Shown: one piece after another, positions 35,290 through 44,500 of the stretch
How the letters are laid out: each line of letters begins with the position of its first letter
Numbering within the stretch: the first letter of the stretch is position 1
Source of the DNA: Microcella alkalica
GTDB lineage: Bacteria; Actinomycetota; Actinomycetes; Actinomycetales; Microbacteriaceae
Reading direction: 5' to 3'
NCBI RefSeq assembly: GCF_014595885.1
Contig: NZ_JABUKC010000001.1
Span: 434,001 to 498,000 of the forward strand
DNA: 64,000 nucleotides
Translations under genes and position numbers: made by a program
The notes under the pieces: generated by a model
Databases searched by the model: none
Seen by the model: the letters and a program-made list of their open reading frames with translations, nothing else
Told to the model about the DNA's origin: nothing

Positions 35290-36797
35290 CCACGACGCAC
35301 ACCGTCCGCACCTACAAGAGCAGCGAGCCCCTCGCCGCAGCCGACCAGCTCGCCGGCAGGCTCGCCGCGCTCGCCGCCGAGCAGGACCGCCCGCTCGACG
35401 ACGCCGCCGTCGACATGGTCATCAACCGCATCATCGACAACGCCGCCGTCGCCACCGCGAGTCTCGGCCGCGCCCCCGTCGTCAGCGCCCGCGGGCAGGC
35501 CGAAGCCCACCCCTACAGCCCCGGCGCGACTGTCTTCGGCCTGCCGGCCGCGCAGAAGTACAGCCCCGAGTGGGCCGCCTGGGCCAACGGCGTCGCCGTG
35601 CGCGAGCTCGACTACCACGACACCTTCCTCGCCGCCGACTACTCGCACCCCGGCGACAACATCCCACCGATCCTCGCCGTCGCGCAGCACACCGGGCAGA
35701 ACGGCGCGCAGCTGCTCAAGGGCCTGCTGACCGGCTACGAGATCCAGATCGATCTCGTGCGCGCCATCTGCCTGCACGAGCACAAGATCGACCACGTCGC
35801 CCACCTCGGCCCGAGCGCCGCCGCCGGCATCGGCACGCTGCTCGGTCTGCCGCAGGAGACGATCTTCCAGGCCATCGGCCAGGCCCTCCACACGACGACC
35901 GCCACGCGCCAGTCGCGCAAGGGCGAGATCTCGACCTGGAAGGCGCACGCCCCCGCCTTCGCCGGCAAGATGGCGGTCGAGGCTGTCGACCGGGCGATGC
36001 GGGGCCAGACCAGCCCGAGCCCCATCTACGAGGGCGAGGACGGGTTCATCGCGTGGCTGCTGAGCGGCCCGGATGCCCGCTACGAGGTTCCGCTGCCCGA
36101 CAGCGGCGAGCCGCTCACGGGCATCCTCGACAGCTACACGAAAGAGCACTCGGCCGAGTACCAGGCGCAGGCGTGGATCGACCTCGCCCGCCGCCTCGGC
36201 ACCGAGCGCCCCGAGCTGCGCGACCCCGCCAACATCGCGAGCATCGTGCTGCACACGAGCCACCACACGCACTACGTCATCGGCTCGGGCGCGAACGACC
36301 CGCAGAAGTACGACCCGACCGCGAGCCGCGAGACGCTCGACCACTCGATCCCGTACATCGTCGCCGTCGCGCTGCAGGACGGCGGCTGGCACCACGTCGA
36401 CTCGTACGCTCCCGAGCGCGCCGCCCGCCCCGACACCGTCGCGCTGTGGCACAAGATCACGACGACCGAGGACGCGGAGTGGACCCGCCGCTACCACTCG
36501 CTCGACATCAGCGAGAAGGCGTTCGGCGGCCGCATCGAGATCGAGCTCACGAACGGCGAGCGGGTCGTCGACGAGATCGCCGTCGCCGACGCGCACCCGC
36601 TCGGCGCGCGGCCCTTCGGTCGCGCCGAGTATGAGCACAAGCTGCGCATCCTCGCGGACGGGGTCCTCGCCGACGAGGAGGTCGACCGCTTCCTCGCCCT
36701 CGCGGCCCGCCTGCCCGAGCTGAGCGCCGACGAGCTCGGCGGCCTCACCGTCACGCCGATCCACCCCGTGCCCGCCGCCCCGAAGGGACTCTTCTGA
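35286..36797 (+). CDS. prpD: 2-methylcitrate dehydratase PrpD
   Basis: A 503-residue MmgE/PrpD-family protein. [15 protein letters not shown] (near 101-115), the SHPGDNIPP segment (about 121-129), [26 protein letters not shown] and [15 protein letters not shown] are the family's conserved active-site regions. It dehydrates 2-methylcitrate to 2-methylaconitate, the second step of propionyl-CoA breakdown. The ATG overlaps the regulator stop, and its stop overlaps the prpB start as TGATG. The full length and the operon with prpB and prpC make the assignment firm. Confidence 0.95.
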   Translation: MTTTHTVRTYKSSEPLAAADQLAGRLAALAAEQDRPLDDAAVDMVINRIIDNAAVATASLGRAPVVSARGQAEAHPYSPGATVFGLPAAQKYSPEWAAWANGVAVRELDYHDTFLAADYSHPGDNIPPILAVAQHTGQNGAQLLKGLLTGYEIQIDLVRAICLHEHKIDHVAHLGPSAAAGIGTLLGLPQETIFQAIGQALHTTTATRQSRKGEISTWKAHAPAFAGKMAVEAVDRAMRGQTSPSPIYEGEDGFIAWLLSGPDARYEVPLPDSGEPLTGILDSYTKEHSAEYQAQAWIDLARRLGTERPELRDPANIASIVLHTSHHTHYVIGSGANDPQKYDPTASRETLDHSIPYIVAVALQDGGWHHVDSYAPERAARPDTVALWHKITTTEDAEWTRRYHSLDISEKAFGGRIEIELTNGERVVDEIAVADAHPLGARPFGRAEYEHKLRILADGVLADEEVDRFLALAARLPELSADELGGLTVTPIHPVPAAPKGLF

Positions 36798-37693
36798 TGC
36801 TGTCGACCACCACGACGCCGTCGCAGCGTCGCCAGGCCTTTCGGGCGGGCCTGCAGAGCGACCGCCTGCAGGTCTTCCCTGGCGCGTTCACGCCGCTGAG
36901 CATCCGCCTCATTCAGGAGAAGGGCTTCGACGGCGCCTACATCTCCGGCGCCGTCATGGCCGCCGAGCTCGGCCTGCCCGACATCGGCCTCACCACGCTC
37001 ACCGAGGTCGCCCAGCGCGCGCACCAGATCAGCCGCATGAGCGACCTGCCGACCCTCGTCGACGCCGACACCGGCTTCGGCGAGCCGATGAACGTCGCCC
37101 GCACCGTGCACGAGCTCGAAGACGCGGGCGTCGCGGGCCTGCACCTGGAGGATCAGGTCAACCCGAAGCGCTGCGGCCACCTCGACGGCAAGGCGGTCGT
37201 GGATGCCGACACGGCGATCAAGCGCATCCGCGCCGCCGTCGACGCCCGCCGCGATCGCGACCTCGTGATCATGGCCCGCACCGACATCCGCGGGGTCGAG
37301 GGCATGGACGCCGCGATCGACCGCGCGAAGGCGCTGCAGGACGCCGGCGCCGACGCGATCTTCCCCGAGGCGATGGGCACGCTCGAGGAGTTCGCGGCGA
37401 TGCGCGCCGCCGTCGAGGTGCCGATCCTCGCCAACATGACCGAGTTCGGCAAGAGCCAGCTCTTCACGCACCAGCAGCTCGCCGACGTCGGCGTGAACAT
37501 GGTCATCCACCCCGTGTCGCTGCTGCGCATCGCGTTCGGCGCCATCGAGCGCGGCCTCGACACGCTGCTCGCCACCGGCACCCTCGACGGCGAGGTCGCG
37601 GGCATGCAGACTCGGGGCAGGCTCTACGAGCTGCTCGACTACGAGGCGTACAACGCCTTCGACGACGGCATCTTCACCTACACCGGCCGCTGA
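36797..37693 (+). CDS. prpB: Methylisocitrate lyase PrpB
   Basis: A 298-residue member of the isocitrate lyase/PEP mutase superfamily. The catalytic loop KRCGH (near residue 117) and the metal-binding DADTGFG (about 90-96) and HLEDQ segments are intact. It cleaves 2-methylisocitrate to pyruvate and succinate. VFPGAFTPLSIRLIQEKGFDGAYISGA at the N-terminus is typical for PrpB rather than isocitrate lyase, which is longer. It overlaps prpD by one base and is followed after 58 bases by prpC. Confidence 0.95.
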   Translation: MLSTTTTPSQRRQAFRAGLQSDRLQVFPGAFTPLSIRLIQEKGFDGAYISGAVMAAELGLPDIGLTTLTEVAQRAHQISRMSDLPTLVDADTGFGEPMNVARTVHELEDAGVAGLHLEDQVNPKRCGHLDGKAVVDADTAIKRIRAAVDARRDRDLVIMARTDIRGVEGMDAAIDRAKALQDAGADAIFPEAMGTLEEFAAMRAAVEVPILANMTEFGKSQLFTHQQLADVGVNMVIHPVSLLRIAFGAIERGLDTLLATGTLDGEVAGMQTRGRLYELLDYEAYNAFDDGIFTYTGR

Positions 37694-37751
37694 TCGCGGC
37701 CCGGCCGTCCACCGGCCGCTGACCCCGCCCCGCCACAGCAAGGAGCGCACC

Positions 37752-38879
37752 ATGACCGAAGACATCCGCAAGGGCCTCGCCGGCGTCGTCGTCGACCACA
37801 CGGCGATCAGCAAGGTGAACCCGGAGACGAACTCGCTGCTCTACCGTGGCTACCCCGTGCAGGAGCTCGCCGCGCGGTGCACCTTCGAGGAGGTCGCCTA
37901 CCTGCTCTGGCACGGCGAGCTGCCGACGGATGCCCAGCTCGCCGAGTTCGAGACGCTCGAGCGGGCGCACCGACGCCTGAACCCGACCGTGAAGGACGCG
38001 ATCGACGCGCTGCCGCTCGCCGCCCACCCCATGGACGTCGTGCGGACCGCCGTGAGCGTGCTCGGAGCCCTCGACGAGTCGCTCACGACCGACCGCACGT
38101 GGATCGACGGCGACCTCACCCTCGAGCGCAGCATCCGTCTCTTCGCACAGCTGCCCGCGATCGTCGCCTACGCGCAGCGCCGCCTGCGCGACGAGCGGCT
38201 CGTCGAGCCCCGCGACGACCTCGGCTACTCGGCGAACTTCCTGCACATGACCTTCGGCGAGGTACCCGAGAAGGTCGTCGTCGACGCGTTCGACGTGTCG
38301 ATGATCCTGTACGCCGAGCACTCGTTCAACGCCTCGACGTTCACGGCGCGCGTCATCGCCTCGACGCTCAGCGACGTCTACTCGGCCGTCGTCGGCGCGA
38401 TCGGCGCGCTCAAGGGGCCGCTGCACGGCGGTGCCAACGAGGCCGTCATGCACACCTTCGACGAGATCGGCTCGGCCGACCGCGCGCAGGCGTGGCTCGA
38501 GACGGCGCTCTCCGAGAAGCGCAAGATCATGGGCTTCGGCCACCGCGTCTACAAGAACGGCGACTCGCGCGTGCCGACCATGAAGGCCGCGCTCGAGACC
38601 CTCGTCGCGCACTACGACCGGCCCGAGGTTCTCGACCTGTACGACACGCTCGAGGCGGCGATGGTCGGCGCGAAGGGCATCAAGCCCAACCTCGACTACC
38701 CGTCGGGCCCCGCCTACAACCTCATGGGCTTCGACACGACCATCTTCACGCCGCTGTTCATCGCCTCGCGCGTCACCGGGTGGACGGCGCACGTCATCGA
38801 GCAGCTCGGAGCGAACGCGCTCATCCGTCCGCTGAGCGCGTACAACGGGCCCGACGAGCGGCACCTCTCGGGTTCGTGA
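37752..38879 (+). CDS. prpC: 2-methylcitrate synthase PrpC
   Basis: A 375-residue short citrate-synthase family protein. Catalytic residues lie in ILYAEHSFNASTF (His), the MGFGHRVYK segment (second His) and KPNLDYPSGPAYNLMG (Asp). It condenses propionyl-CoA with oxaloacetate; short bacterial forms in prp operons often also make some citrate. AAGGAG lies seven bases before the ATG at 37752. As the last gene of the prp operon, the 2-methylcitrate synthase assignment is favoured over housekeeping GltA, which is usually longer and elsewhere. Confidence 0.93.
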   Translation: MTEDIRKGLAGVVVDHTAISKVNPETNSLLYRGYPVQELAARCTFEEVAYLLWHGELPTDAQLAEFETLERAHRRLNPTVKDAIDALPLAAHPMDVVRTAVSVLGALDESLTTDRTWIDGDLTLERSIRLFAQLPAIVAYAQRRLRDERLVEPRDDLGYSANFLHMTFGEVPEKVVVDAFDVSMILYAEHSFNASTFTARVIASTLSDVYSAVVGAIGALKGPLHGGANEAVMHTFDEIGSADRAQAWLETALSEKRKIMGFGHRVYKNGDSRVPTMKAALETLVAHYDRPEVLDLYDTLEAAMVGAKGIKPNLDYPSGPAYNLMGFDTTIFTPLFIASRVTGWTAHVIEQLGANALIRPLSAYNGPDERHLSGS

Positions 38880-38893
38880 GCGAGAGTGGGGGC

Positions 38894-39736
38894 ATGACTG
38901 CTGCGATTCAGACCCCCCACCTCACGCTCAACGACGGCCGGAGCATCCCGCAGCTGGGCCTGGGCGTCTTCCTCGTCGACCCCGCCGAGGCGGAGCGCAT
39001 CGTCAGCGACGCCCTCGAGGTCGGCTACCGCCACATCGACACGGCCATGATCTACAAGAACGAGGAGGGCGTCGGGCGCGCGATCGCGAAGTCGGGCATC
39101 ACGCGCGACGAACTCTTCATCACGACCAAGCTCTGGAACAGCGACCAGGGCACCGACTCGGCGCGCGCGGCGCTCGACACGTCGCTGTCGAAGCTGGGGC
39201 TCGACTACGTCGACCTGTACCTGATCCACTGGCCGGCGCCGAAGTACGGCAGGCACGTCGAGTCGTGGCAGACGCTCGTCGAGCTGCGCGAGACCGGGAA
39301 GGCCCGCTCGATCGGCGTCTCGAACTTCATGCAGACCCACCTCGACGACCTCGCGCAGGCCTCCGACGTCGTGCCGGTCGTCAACCAGGTCGAGCTGCAC
39401 CCGGCCTTCCAGCAGCGGGAGCTGCGCGCCTTCCAGGAGCCCCGCGGCATCCTCACCGAGGCGTGGGGCCCGCTCGGGCAGGGCAAGTACGAGCTCGCCG
39501 AGCTGCCGGGTCTCGCCGAGATCGCCGAGCGGCACGGCAAGACGGTGCAGCAGGTCGCGATCCGCTGGCACCTGCAGGAGGGCATCATCGTCTTCCCGAA
39601 GACCACCAAGCGCGAGCGCATGGTCGAGAACGCCGACGTGTTCGACTTCGAGCTCAGCGCCGACGAGATGGCGACGATCGCGGCGGCCGACCGCGACCAG
39701 CGCGTGGGTGCGCACCCGCTCAACACCGACTTCTGA
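38894..39736 (+). CDS. Aldo/keto reductase (2,5-diketo-D-gluconate reductase-like)
   Basis: A 280-residue AKR with the tetrad in IDTAMIYKNE, TTKLWN and LIHWPAP, and with SIGVSNFMQTHL and the NADPH loop IIVFPKTTKRERM. It is a paralogue of the gene at 23488-24336. The ATG at 38894 follows GAGAGTGGGGGC, which serves as ribosome site and perhaps as a weak -10. It lies only 14 bases after prpC, so it may be cotranscribed with the propionate operon. A copy of the 72-bp palindrome follows its stop by 45 bases. The substrate is unknown. Confidence 0.92.
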   Translation: MTAAIQTPHLTLNDGRSIPQLGLGVFLVDPAEAERIVSDALEVGYRHIDTAMIYKNEEGVGRAIAKSGITRDELFITTKLWNSDQGTDSARAALDTSLSKLGLDYVDLYLIHWPAPKYGRHVESWQTLVELRETGKARSIGVSNFMQTHLDDLAQASDVVPVVNQVELHPAFQQRELRAFQEPRGILTEAWGPLGQGKYELAELPGLAEIAERHGKTVQQVAIRWHLQEGIIVFPKTTKRERMVENADVFDFELSADEMATIAAADRDQRVGAHPLNTDF

Positions 39737-39781
39737 GCGGCGGGGCGGATGCTCGGCTCGCACCGGGCGTCCACCCGCTGC

Positions 39782-39853
39782 CGCACACACTGCGGTTCAC
39801 GGCATGCACCGCGCTTCAAGGCGTAGTGCATGCCGTGAACGGCAGTGCGTGCG
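39782..39853. repeat. 72-bp dispersed palindromic element, copy 2
   Basis: Two 28-nt arms (39782-39809 and 39826-39853) pair with only two mismatches around a 16-base loop. The left arm begins CGCACACACTGCGGTTCACG. Length and arm sequence match the element at 23401-23472. It lies between convergent genes, next to the paralogous aldo/keto reductase. Confidence 0.75.
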
Positions 39854-39899
39854 CGAGCGAACGCGGCACGGGGCGGGCCGGCGCGACCCGCGGCCGCGC

Positions 39900-40784
39900 C
39901 TACAGCGCGAGCTCGACGCGCTCGCCGAGCGGCGTCGCCGCGAGCAGCGCGCCGCCCGCGGGCGAGGTGAGCCCGGCGAACTCGCGCTCGAGGGCGTCGC
40001 GGCCCTCGCTGAAGTGCGTCCACTGGTCGACGTGCACCCCGACGACGCGGCGGGCGGCGAGCGCGAGGGCGGCGGCGCGCGCGTCCGCCGCGGTGAGGGT
40101 GAGGGGCGCATCGATCGCGGGAACGCGCGCAGCGCCCGCGAACAGCACCGCAGCATCCACCGCGCCGTGACGGGCCGCGATCGCCCGAACGACGTCGACT
40201 GACGAGTTGTCGCCCGACACGTAGACGGTCGGCTCGCCCGGCGCGGTGAGCAGGAACCCGATCACGGGGCCGAGTCGCTCGGCGAACTCCTCCGGCCCGT
40301 GCTGGGCGGCGACCGCGGTGACGCGGGCTCCGCGCGGGGCGTGCCCGGCGACGGCGTCGCCGACGAGCGGGGCGCTGTCGAGGGCGAGCGACTCATCGAC
40401 CTCGAGACCGATGACGGTCGCGGTTCCGTGACCGGCCGCGCACTCGGCGGCGAGCTCGCGCGCCCCGAGCGACGTCGTCACGACGAGCGGCAGCCCGAGC
40501 GAGTAGGCGCGGCCCGCGCGGTCGAGGTTGTCCTCGTGGTGGTGGTGCGACACGAGCGCGACGTCGACTCGGCCCAGGGCATCCGCCGCCACCGCCGGGC
40601 CGGCGACCTTCTGCAGGTCGTTCGGTCCGTCGCCGTAGACGGTCGGGGGGTCGAAGGTCGGGTCGAGCAGCAGGCGCAGCCCCGCCCACTCGAGCAGGGC
40701 GGTGGGGCCGCCGATGACGGTGACGGCGACGGGCGAACCCGTGCGCGGGCTGGCAGTCGCGGAGGATGCGGAGGAGGCGCTCAT
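39900..40784 (-). CDS. MBL-fold metal-dependent hydrolase (UlaG-like)
   Basis: A 294-residue metallo-beta-lactamase fold protein. The metal site SHHHHEDN (about residues 80-87) reads as H-x-H-x-D with Asn where a final His is usual. [10 protein letters not shown] supplies the later Asp, and the C-terminal [15 protein letters not shown] supplies a His. The N-terminal [24 protein letters not shown] is typical of the UlaG-like branch. The substrate is unknown. Its start ATG (40784-40782) is only 12 bases from the divergent DUF255 gene, and TAGGTT seven bases upstream overlaps that gene's start codon. Confidence 0.85.
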   Translation of the reverse strand: MSASSASSATASPRTGSPVAVTVIGGPTALLEWAGLRLLLDPTFDPPTVYGDGPNDLQKVAGPAVAADALGRVDVALVSHHHHEDNLDRAGRAYSLGLPLVVTTSLGARELAAECAAGHGTATVIGLEVDESLALDSAPLVGDAVAGHAPRGARVTAVAAQHGPEEFAERLGPVIGFLLTAPGEPTVYVSGDNSSVDVVRAIAARHGAVDAAVLFAGAARVPAIDAPLTLTAADARAAALALAARRVVGVHVDQWTHFSEGRDALEREFAGLTSPAGGALLAATPLGERVELAL

Positions 40785-40799
40785 AGGCTGAAACCTATG
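40782..40799. promoter_or_regulatory. Overlapping divergent leaderless promoters forming an inverted repeat
   Basis: CATAGG-CTGAAA-CCTATG holds both start codons (CAT = minus-strand ATG at 40784; ATG at 40797) and both -10 elements (TAGGCT on plus, TAGGTT on minus). Each -10 overlaps the opposite start codon, so the two genes cannot be transcribed from here simultaneously. Confidence 0.6.
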
Positions 40800-42674
40800 G
40801 CAGCCAGGCTCGAGAACGCCGTCAGCCCGTACCTGCAGTCGCACGCCGGCAACCCGGTCGACTGGTGGCCGTGGGGTGCGGATGCCCTGGCCGAGGCCGC
40901 CCGCCGCGACGTTCCCGTCATGATCTCGATCGGCTACGCCACGTGCCACTGGTGCCACGTCATGGCGCGCGAGACCTTCGCCAACCCCGAGGTCGGGGCG
41001 TGGCTCAACGAGCGAGTCGTCGCCATCAAGGTCGACCGCGAGGAGCATCCGGAGGTCGACGCCGCCTACATGACCGCGGCGAGCGCGTTCAGCGACCAGC
41101 TCGGCTGGCCGCTCACCGTCTTCGCGACGCCCGAGGGCCGCACCTTCTACGCCGCGACCTACCTGCCGCCGCAGCCGATCTCGGGCGTGCCGTCGTTCCG
41201 GCAGGTGGTCGAGGCAGTGCTCGAGGCGTGGCAGTCGCGCCGCGACGAGGTGCTGCAGAGCGCCGAGGGTTTGCGCGACGCGATCGCCGCCGCGAGCCGC
41301 CGCGAGCCGGGGGCCCTGCCGACGCGCGACGACCTCGCCGCGATCGTCGCCGAGCTTGCGGGCTTCGAAGACACGCTGCACGGCGGGTTCGGCGGCGCGC
41401 CGAAGTTCCCCGTCGCGCCGACGCTGCTCTTCCTCCAGGGCCGCGGCGCGGCCGGCGACACGGATGCTGCCGCCCTCGCCGCGCGCACCCTCCAGCGTCT
41501 CGCCGCGAGCGACCTGCGCGACCCCGTCGAGGGCGGCTTCTTCCGCTACGCCACCCGGCGCGACTGGACGGAGCCCCACTACGAGCGCATGCTCAACGAC
41601 AACGCCCTGCTGCTCGAGGCCGCGGCGCGCGCCGGGGCGCACGAGACGGCCGCCGGCGTCGTCGCCTTCCTGCGCGAGATCATGCGCGTGCCCGGCGGGC
41701 TCGCCTCCGGGCAGGACAGCGAGAGCGAGCTCGACGGCGAGCGCAGCGAGGGTGGGTACTACGCCCTCACCGCCGACGAGCGGGCGAGGCAGCCGCGCCC
41801 GGCCCTCGACGCGAAGGTGCTCACCAGCTGGAACGGGCTCGCGATCGGTGCGCTCGCCGTCGCCGCGCGACTGCTCGACGAGCCGTCGTGGGCGGCGTTC
41901 GCGCGCGAGCTCGCCGACGAGCTGCTCGCCGGGCACCTCTCGCGCGACGAGTCGGGGGCGCCCCGGCTGCTGCGGGCGAGTCGCGAGGGCCGGGCATCCG
42001 CCGCCGCGTCGACGCTGGAGGACTGGGGCGACCTTGCCGTCGGCCTGCTCGAGCTCGCGATCACGACCGGCGAGCACGCGCACGCGGCCCTCGCGCGCGA
42101 GCTCGTCGACGCGTGCCTCGCGGCGGGCGACCACGAGGCGGTCGCGACGGGCCGGCCCCTCGCGGCCGCGGTGCCCGGCGGCGGCGACCCGGTGCTCAGC
42201 AGCCGCGGCCTCGCGGCGGGGGAGGACGTCAACGAGGGCTCCGCGCCGAGCGGCGAGGCGGCGGTCGCCCGCGCGGCCCTCCTGCTGCATCAGCTCACCG
42301 CGCAGCCGCGCTACCGCTTCGCCGCGGAGGCGATCGTCGCACCACTCGCCCCGCTCGCACGGCAGCGGCCGATCGCGTTCGGGGCGACGCTCGGCGTCGC
42401 GTCGGCGCTCGCCGAGCCGTCGCGGCAGCTCGTCGTCGTGCGGCCCGACGACGCCGAGCCGGGTGAGCTGGAGGCGGCGGCGCTCACGCGCCAGCGGGAA
42501 GGGGAGCTCGCCATCGCGCTCACGGCGTCCGCGGCGTCGGCGTGGGCCGAGGCGGGCTTCGAGCTGCTCGCGGGCCGCGCGCCGCAGGGGTCGACGAGCA
42601 CCGCGTTCGCGTGCACCGACTTCGTGTGCCGGCTGCCGGTCACGACGGTCGACGAGCTCGACGCGGCGGGGTGA
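40797..42674 (+). CDS. DUF255 thioredoxin-domain protein (YyaL family)
   Basis: A 625-residue protein of the YyaL/SSP411 family. It has an N-terminal thioredoxin-like domain with CHWCHVM near residue 51 in the NPVDWWPWG ... [19 protein letters not shown] block, and a C-terminal alpha/alpha-barrel region ([42 protein letters not shown]). The family has a proposed link to redox or sugar-epimerase-like chemistry, but the true function is not established. TAGGCT seven bases before the ATG marks a leaderless start. It is divergent from the MBL-fold gene with 12 bases between start codons. Confidence 0.88.
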   Translation: MAARLENAVSPYLQSHAGNPVDWWPWGADALAEAARRDVPVMISIGYATCHWCHVMARETFANPEVGAWLNERVVAIKVDREEHPEVDAAYMTAASAFSDQLGWPLTVFATPEGRTFYAATYLPPQPISGVPSFRQVVEAVLEAWQSRRDEVLQSAEGLRDAIAAASRREPGALPTRDDLAAIVAELAGFEDTLHGGFGGAPKFPVAPTLLFLQGRGAAGDTDAAALAARTLQRLAASDLRDPVEGGFFRYATRRDWTEPHYERMLNDNALLLEAAARAGAHETAAGVVAFLREIMRVPGGLASGQDSESELDGERSEGGYYALTADERARQPRPALDAKVLTSWNGLAIGALAVAARLLDEPSWAAFARELADELLAGHLSRDESGAPRLLRASREGRASAAASTLEDWGDLAVGLLELAITTGEHAHAALARELVDACLAAGDHEAVATGRPLAAAVPGGGDPVLSSRGLAAGEDVNEGSAPSGEAAVARAALLLHQLTAQPRYRFAAEAIVAPLAPLARQRPIAFGATLGVASALAEPSRQLVVVRPDDAEPGELEAAALTRQREGELAIALTASAASAWAEAGFELLAGRAPQGSTSTAFACTDFVCRLPVTTVDELDAAG

Positions 42675-42696
42675 GCGCGGGCGGGCATCCGAGCTA

Positions 42697-42725
42697 TTGT
42701 CACCCGGGCGCGCGAGGTCTAGCAT
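42697..42725 (+). promoter_or_regulatory. Complete sigma-70-type promoter with leaderless start
   Basis: TTGTCA (42697-42702), a 17-base spacer, TAGCAT (42720-42725), then seven bases to the GTG at 42733. It is the only promoter in the window where a good -35, ideal spacing and the TAnnnT -10 are all present. Confidence 0.7.
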
Positions 42726-42732
42726 CGCGCTC

Positions 42733-44484
42733 GTGCGCACCCTCGCGGCGTCCCTCGCGGCAGTGCTCGTCGGCGCCCTCGTGGCGTGCACGCCGTCGGG
42801 GCCCATCGGGGCGGTCGAGGTCATCGAGCTCGACGTGACTCCGGTCGCCGTGCCCGACGCGCCGCCGCCCCTGCCCGACGATCAGGGCGGCATCCCGTTC
42901 GCCACGGTCGAGATGCTCGACGACTACATCGCCCTGACCGGAGAGACGGTCGACGTCGCCGGACTGCTCGAGGCCGAGCGCCTCGCCGGCGAGCAGCTGC
43001 GCGCCGCCCTCGACGAACCCGACCCGGCTGCGCCTCCCGAGGCGAGCGCCGGAGCGGGGTCGCCGGTCGGCGCGGCGACCGTCGGTGCCGTCGCGGCGGC
43101 CGCGGATGCCCGCCCCGCCGCCACCGCCCAGCTCGCCCTCGCGACGCCCCTGCTGCGATCGCCCACCGAGTCCGGCGGGGCGGGAGAGTCGCTCGTGGTG
43201 GGCATGCTCACCACGGGGCTGCTCGTGCCCGCCATGCAGGGCGCGTGGTGGGCGAGAGATCTGAAGATCGGCCAGTCGAGCGGTCGCATCGGCGACGCGC
43301 AGACCGCTGCCGCGCGCAGCAGCGGTGAGACGGAGGTGCGGCGCACGGGTGCGAACGAGCTCTCCGTCGCGATCCAGCAGGAGTCGACCTCGGCTGACGG
43401 CGTCACGACGCGCAACCGCCTGACGCAGGAGGGGAAGGTCTGCCCGGGCGATGACGGCGAGTTCGACTTCACGGTGAAGCTCGAACGGGAGGTCACCGGC
43501 CCCGGCGGTACAGTGCGCGAGGAGCTCACCGTGCGCGTCACGGGGCGACTCGGCGAGAACGGCTACCCCGAGTCGATGGCGATCGACGCTGCGCAGGCCA
43601 CCCGCGAGGTCCCCGCAGGCAAGCAGGCCATCTACGTGGAGACGCGGCAGACGCTGCCGGACGCGAACGTGCTCAACGTCATCCTGGTCAGCCAGCAGCC
43701 GGCGCAGCTCGTGCGCTCCTCGAGCGGAGCGACGAGCGCCGACGTGCGGCGGCTCGCCGCCCGTGCCTCGGCGCGCCTCGGCGCACTGTCGTGGGGGTCG
43801 GCGCTGGGTTCCGTGACGGGGATGTGGAACAACGGCTGCGTCGGCATCGAGGCGACGGCGCCGACGACGGTGCCGCCCCGGTCGGGCCTCGAGATTCCCG
43901 TCACGGTGCGCTCGAAGCTCTCGGCCGAGGAGTTCGGCTCCGCCGTCACGGCCGCGCTCACCGGCAGCGATACGGTGGCACCCGAGTCGTTCCGGTCGAC
44001 GAGCACGATCACCTTCGTTGCCGGCGAGGCGGGCACGCAGGGCACGATCCTGCTGAAGGCGGCGTCACGGCGCGGCACCGCAACGAAGGAGCTCACGATC
44101 TCGACCGGGGGTCGTGCGTATCTGGTCGAGGGCACGAACGGCGACGTCTACGCCTCCGGGGTGATCTGCGACCTCTCCAGCCGTCGCTCGTTCGAGCTCG
44201 TCGGCACCGGCACCGTCACGACCTTCTCGCCGAACGACGACCGCACCGGAGACTTCCGGTACGTCGACGACGGTACCTACGGCCAGGGCCTCATCGAGCT
44301 GGATGCCCGCGGCTCGTACACGATCGCCCTCGAGCCCGACGGGCTCACGGGCCGCATCACGACGAACGGCACCGGCACGACGGCCTACGAGACGCCGCTC
44401 GGCCGGCAGGAGTTCCAGTTCCCCGCCAACTTCACCTACACGATGACCGCGATCGAGGGCACGCCCGACGAGTGCGTCGGGTGA
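42733..44484 (+). CDS. Large lipoprotein of unknown function
   Basis: A 583-residue protein with a signal peptide ending in a lipobox (LVACTPS, Cys about 19), so it should be anchored on the outside of the membrane. A Pro/Asp-rich linker is followed by a long region rich in beta-strand patterns, with repeated Thr/Ser/Gly. Cysteines near residues 237, 373, 481 and at the C-terminal DECVG could form disulfides. No domain family is recognised. The GTG start is set by the promoter at 42697-42725. It is monocistronic, with the GH18-like gene convergent. Base composition matches its neighbours. Confidence 0.75.
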   Translation: MRTLAASLAAVLVGALVACTPSGPIGAVEVIELDVTPVAVPDAPPPLPDDQGGIPFATVEMLDDYIALTGETVDVAGLLEAERLAGEQLRAALDEPDPAAPPEASAGAGSPVGAATVGAVAAAADARPAATAQLALATPLLRSPTESGGAGESLVVGMLTTGLLVPAMQGAWWARDLKIGQSSGRIGDAQTAAARSSGETEVRRTGANELSVAIQQESTSADGVTTRNRLTQEGKVCPGDDGEFDFTVKLEREVTGPGGTVREELTVRVTGRLGENGYPESMAIDAAQATREVPAGKQAIYVETRQTLPDANVLNVILVSQQPAQLVRSSSGATSADVRRLAARASARLGALSWGSALGSVTGMWNNGCVGIEATAPTTVPPRSGLEIPVTVRSKLSAEEFGSAVTAALTGSDTVAPESFRSTSTITFVAGEAGTQGTILLKAASRRGTATKELTISTGGRAYLVEGTNGDVYASGVICDLSSRRSFELVGTGTVTTFSPNDDRTGDFRYVDDGTYGQGLIELDARGSYTIALEPDGLTGRITTNGTGTTAYETPLGRQEFQFPANFTYTMTAIEGTPDECVG

Positions 44485-44500
44485 GCCCTCGATCGCGCGG

